From NCBI RefSeq assembly GCF_018332455.1, contig NZ_BOPZ01000002.1, positions 62,001 to 126,000 on the forward strand: 64,000 nucleotides of DNA. The letters run 5' to 3'. Source of the stretch: Clostridium polyendosporum (GTDB lineage: Bacteria; Bacillota; Clostridia; Clostridiales; Clostridiaceae). The notes below the pieces were generated by a model. That model ran no database searches, had not been told where the DNA came from, and saw only the letters and a program-made list of their open reading frames with translations. The position numbers and the translations under genes were made by a program. Shown here piece after piece: positions 17,821-24,897 of the stretch (positions are counted from its first letter, which is position 1; the number at the start of each line of letters is the position of its first letter).

Positions 17821-17932
17821 GAATTAAAATTTATATGAATTTTAAATAATAGTTATTTATAAGTATCGAATAGATTACACATTTTTTGAACTTTTTATCT
17901 GGTTATACGTTTAATAATTGCGAGGTGAAAAA

Positions 17933-18850
17933 ATGAATGCAATAAATATAGAAAATCTTAAAAAATCCTATGATGGGCAGACTAATGCTTTGAACAATAT
18001 AAGTCTAAGTATACCAAAAGGTGAGATATTTGGCTTTCTTGGCCCTAATGGTTCAGGGAAAACCACTACAGTTAGAATTCTTAATGGAATTCTTTCAGCA
18101 ACATCAGGACATGCTGAAATTTTAGGGATACCTGTGGGGGAAAATAATCTTGAGATTCATAGATTATGTGGAGTTATGACCGAAAGTTCCTCCTGTTATG
18201 AAAATCTTACTGCCGAACAAAATCTAATATTCTTTGGGAAAATGCATGGAATTGAGGAAAAATCGCTTAATGAACGTACTAATTTTATATTGAAAAGGCT
18301 GGAGTTACTAGATGTAAAGAATAAAAAGGTAAAATTTTTCAGTACAGGAATGAGAAAGAGAATTTCCTTGGCTATAGCATTAGTTCACAATCCTCAGATT
18401 TTATTCCTTGATGAACCTACTTCTGGTTTAGACCCAGAAAATGCACTGAATGTTACAAGGCTTATAAAAGAACTTGCAGAGGAAAACGAGGTTACAATCT
18501 TTCTTTGTACCCATCAATTAAAATATGCTGAAGATATTTGTACACTATATGGTTTTATAAATAATGGCAATATCCTTGGTTTAGGTACATTTGATGAACT
18601 TGCTTCAAGGAAAAATGCAACCCTTCGATTAAAAATTAGAGGGAAAAATATTTCGGAGAAATTTAGATTTATCCATGAAGGTAATGATATATATAGCAAA
18701 TCTATTTTAGGAGACAAAGAGGTAAATACTCTAATACAAGGCATACTGACAAGTGGTGGGGAAATTTATGAGGCTGTACAGCAGAAATGGTCTTTGGAAC
18801 AACTGTACTTTAAATATATAAAAGGTATATCTGATGATATAACATTATAA
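17933..18850 (+). CDS. ABC transporter ATP-binding protein
   Basis: This ATPase of 305 residues has Walker A GPNGSGKTT (about residues 39-47), a signature variant FSTGMRKRI, Walker B ILFLDEPTSGLDPE and the switch histidine in FLCTHQL. It belongs to the ABC-2 exporter type (NatA/CcmA-like) and would drive the permease encoded 18 bases downstream. The substrate is not evident; drug, ion or lipid export are all possible. I start it at ATG 17933, with GAGGTGA 5 bases before. A TTG five codons upstream overlaps the ribosome site and is unlikely. Confidence 0.92.
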   Translation: MNAINIENLKKSYDGQTNALNNISLSIPKGEIFGFLGPNGSGKTTTVRILNGILSATSGHAEILGIPVGENNLEIHRLCGVMTESSSCYENLTAEQNLIFFGKMHGIEEKSLNERTNFILKRLELLDVKNKKVKFFSTGMRKRISLAIALVHNPQILFLDEPTSGLDPENALNVTRLIKELAEENEVTIFLCTHQLKYAEDICTLYGFINNGNILGLGTFDELASRKNATLRLKIRGKNISEKFRFIHEGNDIYSKSILGDKEVNTLIQGILTSGGEIYEAVQQKWSLEQLYFKYIKGISDDITL

Positions 18851-18868
18851 GTCTGGAGTGGTTAGAAT

Positions 18869-19663
18869 ATGAATAGAAATGAAAAAGCATTGATATATAA
18901 AGATATAAATGAAATAACAAGTTCAAGACGGGTTATTATGCCTATGACTATTGTACCAATTATTCTGATTGTAATCATACCCCTAGCAATATTGATAGGT
19001 GCTAACTATATTGGAAATGATTCAAATATGTTTACAAAGATAGCTCCTCTTCTAAAAAAATTGCCTTCTGAATATACAACATATACTCCAGCGCAACTTT
19101 TAATAAAAGTAACGATAAACTTTATGTTTCCGTCATACTTTCTTATAATTCCAATAATGTGTTCAGGAGTTATTGGAGCCAGTAGTTTTGTGGGAGAAAA
19201 GGAACATAAAACTCTGGAGTCTCTGCTTTACACACCAATATCCATGGAACAACTGCTTAGAGCCAAGATTTTAGGCGTTTTTGTGCCGTCTTACATCGTG
19301 ACTTTGATTTCATTTATAGTTTTTGGCATCATATTTAATGTAGGTGGTTTTATCTATTTTGGAGGACTTATTTTTCCAGATATAAAATGGCTCATAATCA
19401 TACTTTGGATTTCACCTGCAATCAATTTATTATCGCTAATATTTACTGTGATGGTATCGGCAAAGTCAGAAACCTTCCAAGAAGCACAGCAAGTAAGTGG
19501 CCTTCTTGTCATTCCAGTGATTCTTGTATTAGTGGCTCAAATGACAGGTGTACTTTTGCTCAGTAAACTTGTAATGTTTATAGGGGGTGGTGTTCTCTTG
19601 ATACTTGATTACATATTGATAAAGAGGATTTCCTCTAAGTTTATTCCTGAGAAACTGATCTAA
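18869..19663 (+). CDS. ABC-2 type transporter permease
   Basis: This protein of 264 residues has six membrane segments and the ABC-2 permease pattern: an N-terminal cytosolic start (ALIYKDINEITSSRRV), a large external loop after the first segment, and the conserved cytosolic helix SSFVGEKEHKTLESLLYTPISMEQLLRAKIL between segments. It forms the channel for the ATPase gene 18 bases upstream. GGAGTGG lies 8 bases before the ATG. The gene pair resembles sodium/drug exporters of the NatAB type, but I cannot assign a substrate. Confidence 0.88.
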   Translation: MNRNEKALIYKDINEITSSRRVIMPMTIVPIILIVIIPLAILIGANYIGNDSNMFTKIAPLLKKLPSEYTTYTPAQLLIKVTINFMFPSYFLIIPIMCSGVIGASSFVGEKEHKTLESLLYTPISMEQLLRAKILGVFVPSYIVTLISFIVFGIIFNVGGFIYFGGLIFPDIKWLIIILWISPAINLLSLIFTVMVSAKSETFQEAQQVSGLLVIPVILVLVAQMTGVLLLSKLVMFIGGGVLLILDYILIKRISSKFIPEKLI

Positions 19664-19869
19664 ATATCTGTTATTGACCTTTTAATTTTGTTCCTCACGT
19701 AATGAACTTTTATGTTTTTTTGACGACAAAGTACCAGTAAATATACTGAAAAAATATCATTTAAAAGAAATACACGGGGCAGACAAGTATCTTAGGTGCT
19801 GGTCTGAATGGTATGGTTAGCATATAAGGGAGACTTGACTGTTCACGAATAGACTTAGTTCGGAGTATT

Positions 19870-20160
19870 CTTATGTTCCGAATTTTTGGGTTTCATAGTT
19901 ATATATTATATTTAGAAATTTTGAAGAGATGTATCGTAGATATTCTTTTATGTGTGAAGGGAAGCTAAATAAAGGCTTCCTTATTTTCATTAATAAAAAT
20001 CAACCATATAAATAATAATAATTACTATATAAGAAGTGGAGGGTGAAAGTATGGAAAGTGTGAAAGATAAAAAATCTAATAAACTAATAAATCAGAAATT
20101 GCCATATTTATTGTAGCATGCATATAACCCCGTTAATTGGTATCCATGTTGAGAACATTC
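19870..20160 (+). pseudogene. Truncated DUF255/thioredoxin-domain gene fragment, copy 3
   Basis: The upstream block (GAATTTTTGGGTTTCATAG, GGGAAGCTAAATAAAGGCTTCC hairpin, AT-rich leader, GTGGAGGGTG) is complete, and an ATG at 20051 opens the frame. TAG replaces a glutamine codon after PYLL (TTATTGTAGCATGCA), and similarity ends after GGTATCCATG. Only about 35 codons remain. The gap 19664-20398 also holds, at 20223-20250, a short hairpin GCATATATCCTA/TAGGACATATGC, and nothing else recognised. Confidence 0.75.
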
Positions 20161-20398
20161 GCCTTATGTAAGATTATGAGCATAAAATTTAGCTTATTTA
20201 GTACTCATAATTCTTATAGGTTGCATATATCCTAAAAATAGGACATATGCAGTCAAGTATAATTTTACGAAATATTATTAAAATAAATATTCTAAACATA
20301 GATTTAATGAATTGCATAGTAATGATTCCCACTTCACATTTCAATGTTTTTAATTATTGTATTAACAGATGGTTTGGGAGATATAAAAGGAGGAATGA

Positions 20399-20857
20399 AT
20401 GGAGAAAATGAATTATGTAAAATACATACGTGATAGAGTTGGAAATGATGTAATAAACTTAATAGGGGTAAATGTATTAATAATAAATGAAAACAATCAA
20501 ATTCTACTTCAGAAAAGGGGAACATTTCCTTATAAATGGGGATTGGTTGGAGGGATTACGGAATTGGGAGAATCCCTTGAAGAAACTGCTATTAGAGAAG
20601 CAAAAGAAGAAACTGGACTAGATATTAAGGAACTAAATTTACTAGGAACTACATCAGGAGAAAAATGTTATATAGATTTTCCTAATGGTGATAAAGCATA
20701 TTTTATAACTGTTGGATATTTTACCAAAAGTTTTAGTGGCGAATTGAAGATAGACAATTTGGAAACTAAGGAATTGAAGTTTTTTAGTTATGAAGAATTA
20801 CCTGATAACATACCCAATAGCCACAGAATAATGCTAGATAAATATTATAATAATTAA
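20399..20857 (+). CDS. Nudix hydrolase
   Basis: This protein of 152 residues has a complete Nudix box: G-x5-E-x7-REAKEETGL, read as GITELGESLEETAIREAKEETG. The two glutamates of the EE pair and the flanking glycine are intact. Such enzymes hydrolyse nucleoside diphosphates linked to another group, and many remove oxidised or non-canonical nucleotides. The substrate here is open. AAAGGAGG lies 5 bases before the ATG. It stands alone between DUF255 fragments 3 and 4, on the same strand. Confidence 0.9.
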   Translation: MEKMNYVKYIRDRVGNDVINLIGVNVLIINENNQILLQKRGTFPYKWGLVGGITELGESLEETAIREAKEETGLDIKELNLLGTTSGEKCYIDFPNGDKAYFITVGYFTKSFSGELKIDNLETKELKFFSYEELPDNIPNSHRIMLDKYYNN

Positions 20858-20904
20858 AATCAAAAATGTTTAGTTACCAATCCTTTATTATATTGAGTCG
20901 AAAT

Positions 20905-21346
20905 CTTCTTATGTTACGAACTTTTGGGTTTCATAGTTATATAGTATCTTTAGAAATTTTAAGAAGGCGTGTTATAGATATTTTTCATGTGTAAAAGGGA
21001 GCTAAAGGCTTCCTTATTTTTATTTGCTGCCATTTCAGAAAGTAAAATCTAGCTAAGTTGAATAGGCTCGATACCTATTCAACTTTATTTTTATTAATAA
21101 AAATTAATCATATAAATAATAATAATTACGATATAAGAAGTGAAGGGTGAAAGTATGGAAAGTGTAAAAGATAAAAAACCTAATAAGTTAATAAATCAGA
21201 AATCCCCATATTTATTACAGCACGCCTACAATCCAGTAGACTGGTATCCATGGGGAGAGGAAGCTTTTGAAAAGGTGGATATGAATTATAAACCAATTTT
21301 TTTAATTATTTTACATCGAGCCTATCATTGGTATCGTGTCTGTTAA
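20905..21346 (+). pseudogene. Truncated DUF255/thioredoxin-domain gene fragment, copy 4
   Basis: The upstream block (GAACTTTTGGGTTTCATAG, GGGAGCTAAAGGCTTCC hairpin) is interrupted at 21023-21091 by a TCGATG hairpin module, then continues with the AT-rich leader and GTGAAGGGTG. From ATG 21155 the frame matches the intact gene for about 40 codons, then degenerates ([10 protein letters not shown] in place of STCHWCHV) and ends at TAA. Its end lies 28 bases from the end of the opposing lipoprotein gene. Confidence 0.75.
21023..21091 (+). repeat. TCGATG hairpin module
   Basis: TTTGCTGCCATTTCAGAAAG, then TAAAATCTAGCTAAG, then a stem GTTGAATAGG / CCTATTCAAC with loop CTCGATA, ending in TTTATTTTTATT. 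This full-length copy could terminate transcription on the plus strand. Confidence 0.75.
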
Positions 21347-21374
21347 TAGCATTATATCTCTTCTTATTTTAAAG

Positions 21375-22115
21375 CTATTCTATATCTTCAACTGCTCCAA
21401 CTCCATGAGTGTTGTATTTCGTAGGCGAAATAACTCTTACTCTTTTATTTCTTTTACTATCTGTACAAATGTATCCCACAAATTCTTTACTTGCACTTTC
21501 AAGAATAGCATCTTTTTCGTTTTCACTAGATATTTTTGTTAAGCCTGTTCCATTAGTTTTAATTGTGTATATTATAAAGTTTTTAGAGAAGTATATATCA
21601 TCGTCAACAACACAAAACTTAGCAGAGTCTGCATCAGATAACTTTGTGCTAACATCTGTAGCAAGGTCTACTTTGTATAGTGCTTTTAAAGATATACCAT
21701 TTGCACCTTCATCTGTAGATAAATAATATAATTTATTGTTTACTATAACATAATCATGAATAGGTTCTGTTTTCAATTTAGTTTTGGTATTACTATCTGA
21801 ACTAATTCTATATAAATAATAGCCTTCTTTTTTATAAGTATAGATCTTGTTTTTTGTTGTAGTGGAATCGTCTTTTTTGATTTCAGAAGGTGTCTTAGAT
21901 GGTTTAGCATTACTATTTTCACCATTAGTTCCTTTCTCCGTTGTATTTTTGGAATCAACAGAGTTTTTATTTTCTGACTGTGTTTGCGATTCGCTCTGTG
22001 TAGAGTACTCAGGTTTTGTTTGTGATTGACTATCTTTATTTTCTTTGGTACAGCCAATCATACCTATAGTACAAGCGGATAGCATTAAAATTAATATTAT
22101 TTTTTTAAATTCCAT
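21375..22115 (-). CDS. Lipoprotein with DUF5050-like repeats
   Basis: This protein of 246 residues has a lipoprotein signal: MEFKKIILILMLSACTIG then lipobox MIGC with Cys22. Residues ~23-80 are a low-complexity linker rich in Ser, Gln, Asn, Lys and Thr, as in exported cell-surface proteins. The C-terminal ~150 residues hold propeller-like strands (GYYLYRISSDSNTKTKL, NNKLYYLSTDEGANG, DDIYFSKNFIIYTIKTNGTGLTKIS) resembling DUF5050 proteins of clostridia. The function is unknown. I start at ATG 22115, with GGAGGC upstream. The longer frame to 22157 precedes the signal peptide and is rejected. Confidence 0.75.
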   Translation of the reverse strand: MEFKKIILILMLSACTIGMIGCTKENKDSQSQTKPEYSTQSESQTQSENKNSVDSKNTTEKGTNGENSNAKPSKTPSEIKKDDSTTTKNKIYTYKKEGYYLYRISSDSNTKTKLKTEPIHDYVIVNNKLYYLSTDEGANGISLKALYKVDLATDVSTKLSDADSAKFCVVDDDIYFSKNFIIYTIKTNGTGLTKISSENEKDAILESASKEFVGYICTDSKRNKRVRVISPTKYNTHGVGAVEDIE

Positions 22116-22211
22116 AATAGCCTCCGTTCCTTTGATAATCCTATACATTATATGCAAAATTATACATAATGTCAGTATTGTTAAAAGCTTTAAAAAATAA
22201 ACAAATCATAA

Positions 22212-22994
22212 TTATGTTTGAATATTATTTGCTATTTGATTTTGTTTCTTTTTATGATACATAACAATTACAGACGATAAAATAATCATTACTACGGTGG
22301 TACATATCTTTACTTCTATTGTATCTGAAATAATCCACGAATAGCTGAATGAATTTACCAATGTGTGAAGTAGAATGCACAACCAAATGTTTTTGCTTAC
22401 ATAATATATTGTTGCTAGCGCAAAGGACATTCCAAATGCTGCAATAGTAAATAAGCTAAAATTCAAAGTATTGTGTGTTGCTCGTGCTCCTACAATGAAA
22501 AATAAAGGTAAATGCCATAATGCCCAAATACAAGCTGTAAATGATGTTGCAATTTCAAAAGGAAATTGTTTTTCTAATGTAGGTTGCAAAATATATCGCC
22601 ATCCGAGTTCCTCTAAACCTCCTAGAAAAATCACCGTTGGAATGTTTAGAAAAGCCATATAAATCGCTGCTCCTTTTGAAACTCCCTGCATGAGAAGTGG
22701 AATTCCAAAATATATCGCAAAAAAAACTAACAATAACACATAATGAAAAGGTTTTTGTTTAATCGCAAAAGCATTTTTAATAAATTGCTTGATTCCTGTT
22801 ATCCTATGTTCTTTTTTCAAGACCAGATATGACATAATTGCTGGTGCATTATTTCCTATTATAAATAATATACTCCAAACATATGGGTCAGATTGTAAAT
22901 ATCCAAATTGAGATGCAATAGCAATAATCCCCCACATCAAATATGTTATTAAAAATGTGCCAATTAAATAACTAATAGCAATTTGTTTATTCAT
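22212..22994 (-). CDS. CPBP-family intramembrane metalloprotease
   Basis: This protein of 260 residues has about eight membrane segments and the CPBP (CAAX protease and bacteriocin-processing) motifs: GGLEELGWRYILQP (EExxxR), WALWHLPLF and HTLVNSFSYSW. These supply the glutamates, arginine and histidines of the active site. Such proteins cleave or modify peptides within the membrane, and some give self-immunity to bacteriocins. No bacteriocin gene is visible nearby. GGGGGATGT precedes the ATG. It is transcribed toward the lipoprotein gene, 96 bases apart, and might share its transcript. Confidence 0.88.
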   Translation of the reverse strand: MNKQIAISYLIGTFLITYLMWGIIAIASQFGYLQSDPYVWSILFIIGNNAPAIMSYLVLKKEHRITGIKQFIKNAFAIKQKPFHYVLLLVFFAIYFGIPLLMQGVSKGAAIYMAFLNIPTVIFLGGLEELGWRYILQPTLEKQFPFEIATSFTACIWALWHLPLFFIVGARATHNTLNFSLFTIAAFGMSFALATIYYVSKNIWLCILLHTLVNSFSYSWIISDTIEVKICTTVVMIILSSVIVMYHKKKQNQIANNIQT

Positions 22995-23108
22995 ACATCC
23001 CCCTTAAGCTGAGAATAATCCATATACTACAACATACTATAGTTACCAGAAGCTTAGAACTTTTTTTAAGATTAGCTTTATGAGTTCATTGCTTCTGGCC
23101 TGATAATC

Positions 23109-23215
23109 CTATGCAAATATGGAAAACCAAGAATTTTACTATGTAATAAGCGTTTTGGTATTTTATGTAATTGGAGTTGTAATGATATATGAGATTAATT
23201 TGAAGTTGTAATATA
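23109..23215 (+). repeat. Repeat R2, copy B, with a possible 30-residue membrane peptide
   Basis: From ATG 23119 a 30-codon frame reads MENQEFYYVISVLVFYVIGV then VMIYEINLKL and stops at 23211. It could form a single membrane helix, but it has no clear ribosome site. The DNA is ~80% alike to 17730-17815. It may be a small peptide gene or merely a repeat. It lies in the gap 22995-23259, where nothing else is seen. Confidence 0.4.
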
Positions 23216-23259
23216 TTATAAAATAGAGAAATTTTAAAAACTTTTGTGAGGGGATAGGT

Positions 23260-23445
23260 GTGAAAAAGGGAATTAAAAGAATGGGGATTATTGTGGGAGT
23301 AATAATGGGATTACTGACGTTGATTATTGGAATCAGTTTTATTAACCATAAAATACAACTATCTAAAGAAGATAGTATAATATTGTCTTTAGAAATTTTA
23401 AGCAGATGTATTATATATACTCTTTTATATGTGAAAGGAAGCTAA
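23260..23445 (+). pseudogene. 5' fragment of an alpha/beta-hydrolase-like gene fused to the DUF255 upstream repeat
   Basis: GTG at 23260, with GAGGGG 6 bases before, starts a 61-codon frame. Its first ~42 residues are a basic start, one membrane helix (GIIVGVIMGLLTLIIGISF) and NHKIQLSKED, the usual N-terminus of membrane-anchored alpha/beta hydrolases. From about 23383 the DNA becomes the shared block before DUF255 copies (TTTAGAAATTTTAAG), so the frame runs into unrelated sequence and stops. The catalytic part is missing. Confidence 0.6.
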
Positions 23446-23842
23446 GGGCTTCCTTATTTTTTTTTCTGCAATTTCACAAAGTGAAATTTGTTCAAATTTA
23501 ATAGGCTCGATGCCTATTAAATTTCATTAATAAAAATTAATCATATAAATAATAATAATTACGATATAAGAAGTGGAGGATGAAAGTATGGAAAGTGTAA
23601 AAGATAAAAAATCTAATAAGTTAATAAATCAGAAATCCCCATATTTATTGCAGCATGCATATAACCCTGTTGATTGGTATCCATGGGGGGAAGAAGCTTT
23701 TGAAAAGGCAGAAAAGGAAGATAAACCAATTTTTCTTAGCATTGGTTATTCGACCTGCCATTGGTGTCGTGATTGTTATTACAGCAAAATGAACTACATC
23801 TCTTTGAAATTCTTCATTAATTCCATATTCTTTTACGATTAG
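23383..23842 (+). pseudogene. Truncated DUF255/thioredoxin-domain gene fragment, copy 5
   Basis: The shared upstream hairpin (GGAAGCTAAGGGCTTCC), a TCGATG hairpin module at 23465-23527, the AT-rich leader and GTGGAGGATG precede ATG 23588. The frame is intact for 61 codons, including the start of the CxxC region ([10 protein letters not shown]), then shifts into the junction sequence and stops at 23840-23842 (83 codons before the stop). This is the longest and best preserved fragment. A truncated peptide could be made. Confidence 0.75.
23465..23527 (+). repeat. TCGATG hairpin module
   Basis: TCTGCAATTTCACAAAGTG, then AAATTTGTTCAAATTTAATAGG, with the stem AAATTTAATAGG / CCTATTAAATTT around CTCGATG. 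It is a full-length copy in the leader of DUF255 fragment 5. Confidence 0.7.
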
Positions 23843-24010
23843 AGGAACGTTCATTTTCTTGTTCACCCATACAAGCCTTTTTATTGAAATTTATTACATA
23901 TAGTAGATAGATTACATTTGCACATTGGTGAGGAATATGAAATACAACTCAAGACTTATGAGCTATACTGTGAGTTATTCCAAGTAAAGTATTTGAAAAC
24001 TATTTAGAAG
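23790..24010 (-). pseudogene. Second decayed alcohol dehydrogenase remnant
   Basis: On the minus strand the codons [19 protein letters not shown] match the intact alcohol dehydrogenase (residues ~320-340). The stretch 23870-24000 (TTGAAATTTATTACATATAGTAG, CACATTGGTGAGG, GAGTTATTCCAAGTAAAG) matches its metal-binding region with an internal deletion. It directly follows DUF255 fragment 5, as the other remnant follows fragment 2. Confidence 0.7.
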
Positions 24011-24054
24011 TAGATTTATCACTTGTATTAACACATAAAGTACAAGAAATATTC

Positions 24055-24120
24055 TAATAGGTTACTTCACAGATGCAAATATAAAAATCATAGGATTTTA
24101 CTATGTAATAACATCCAGTA
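24055..24120 (+). repeat. Repeat R2, copy C (left part only)
   Basis: TACTTCACAGATGCAAATATAAA and ATTTTACTATGTAATAA match copies A and B, but the right half is gone. As with copy A it follows an alcohol dehydrogenase remnant. It lies in the gap before the coat-protein genes. Confidence 0.5.
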
Positions 24121-24144
24121 AGTGGTTTAAATAACCTAAAAAAA

Positions 24145-24178
24145 TAAAGAGTCAAAATGACTCTTTATGACATTTTCT
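24145..24178. terminator. Terminator hairpin after the coat-protein pair
   Basis: AAAGAGTCA at 24147-24155 pairs with TGACTCTTT at 24160-24168, with A-rich sequence on its left that gives a U run on the minus strand. It would end the minus-strand transcript of the two coat proteins. Confidence 0.65.
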
Positions 24179-24181
24179 AAT

Positions 24182-24475
24182 CTATTTAACAGTTGTTTCA
24201 GTCTTATTTACAACATCTGAGAGTTGTTGAGTAGGTGGATTATATGGGTTATCCCAACCTTTGTTTATGGTTAACTCAGTAAGTGCTGAATGACCACCAA
24301 CCACCTGATTAAGACTAGATGAGTAAATTGCTCTTAATTCTGGTGTTGTGCTTGTCAATGTTGCATTTAGATAGGCATCTGCTGCGCTTTTAGCAGAAGC
24401 AAGCATATTTCCAGCTATAACCTCATCATTTATATCAGTTGTGTTTTGGACTATATTGCTTAAAATAGTTGACAT
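24182..24475 (-). CDS. CotF-like spore coat protein
   Basis: This protein of 97 residues carries the coat-F pattern: DEVIAGNMLASAKSAADAYLNATLTSTTPELRAIYSSSLNQVVGGHSALTELTINKGWDNPYNPP, a helical hairpin followed by the K/GW-x-PYN motif. Such proteins are spore coat or spore-associated structural proteins. AAAGGAGG precedes the ATG by 9 bases. It follows the smaller coat-type gene by 15 bases in the same direction, so the two form an operon. Confidence 0.75.
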   Translation of the reverse strand: MSTILSNIVQNTTDINDEVIAGNMLASAKSAADAYLNATLTSTTPELRAIYSSSLNQVVGGHSALTELTINKGWDNPYNPPTQQLSDVVNKTETTVK

Positions 24476-24490
24476 AACATTGTACCTCCT

Positions 24491-24697
24491 TTATACTCTT
24501 GTGACGCTATTCTCATTAATAAATTGCTGTAGCCCTTTAATTCTACCTTCAGCTGCCAATATACCTGATTCTGCTTGCTTTTTTAATTCATCATCTGTTA
24601 TAAGTGCCTGCATTGTCCTTGAAACTGCTAAGCCATCGCTCTCAAACTTTAATAATCCTGTTAATGAAAGTACTTCTCCTTCAGTAAGTTTTCTCAT
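24491..24697 (-). CDS. Small spore coat-associated protein
   Basis: This protein of 68 residues is helical (LTEGEVLSLTGLLKFESDGLAVSRTMQAL, then ELKKQAESGILAAEGRIKGLQQFINEN). It looks like the first helical half of CotF-type proteins and is commonly paired with a CotF-like gene in clostridia. ATG 24697 is chosen because GGAGG lies 7 bases upstream. A TTG two codons earlier would sit too close. Function inferred only from the partnership and the helical pattern. Confidence 0.6.
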   Translation of the reverse strand: MRKLTEGEVLSLTGLLKFESDGLAVSRTMQALITDDELKKQAESGILAAEGRIKGLQQFINENSVTRV

Positions 24698-24770
24698 TTT
24701 CAAACCTCCATTCTATACTTTGTGTATTAATTTCTGCATTAGTATATGTAATTTATATTATATTAAACAT

Positions 24771-24836
24771 TCAACTTCACGAAGTGAAATCTGGCTCAAA
24801 GTTAATAGGCTTGATGCTTATTAACTTTTATTTTTA
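24771..24836 (+). repeat. TCGATG hairpin module
   Basis: CTTCACGAAGTGAAATCTGG then CTCAAAGTTAATAGG / CTTATTAACTTT stem with a TTGATG loop, followed by a T-rich run. It lies just before the leader of the intact DUF255 gene. Confidence 0.75.
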
Positions 24837-24897
24837 TTAATAAAAATTAATCATATAAATAATAATAATTACGATATAAAAAGTGGAGGGTGAAAGT

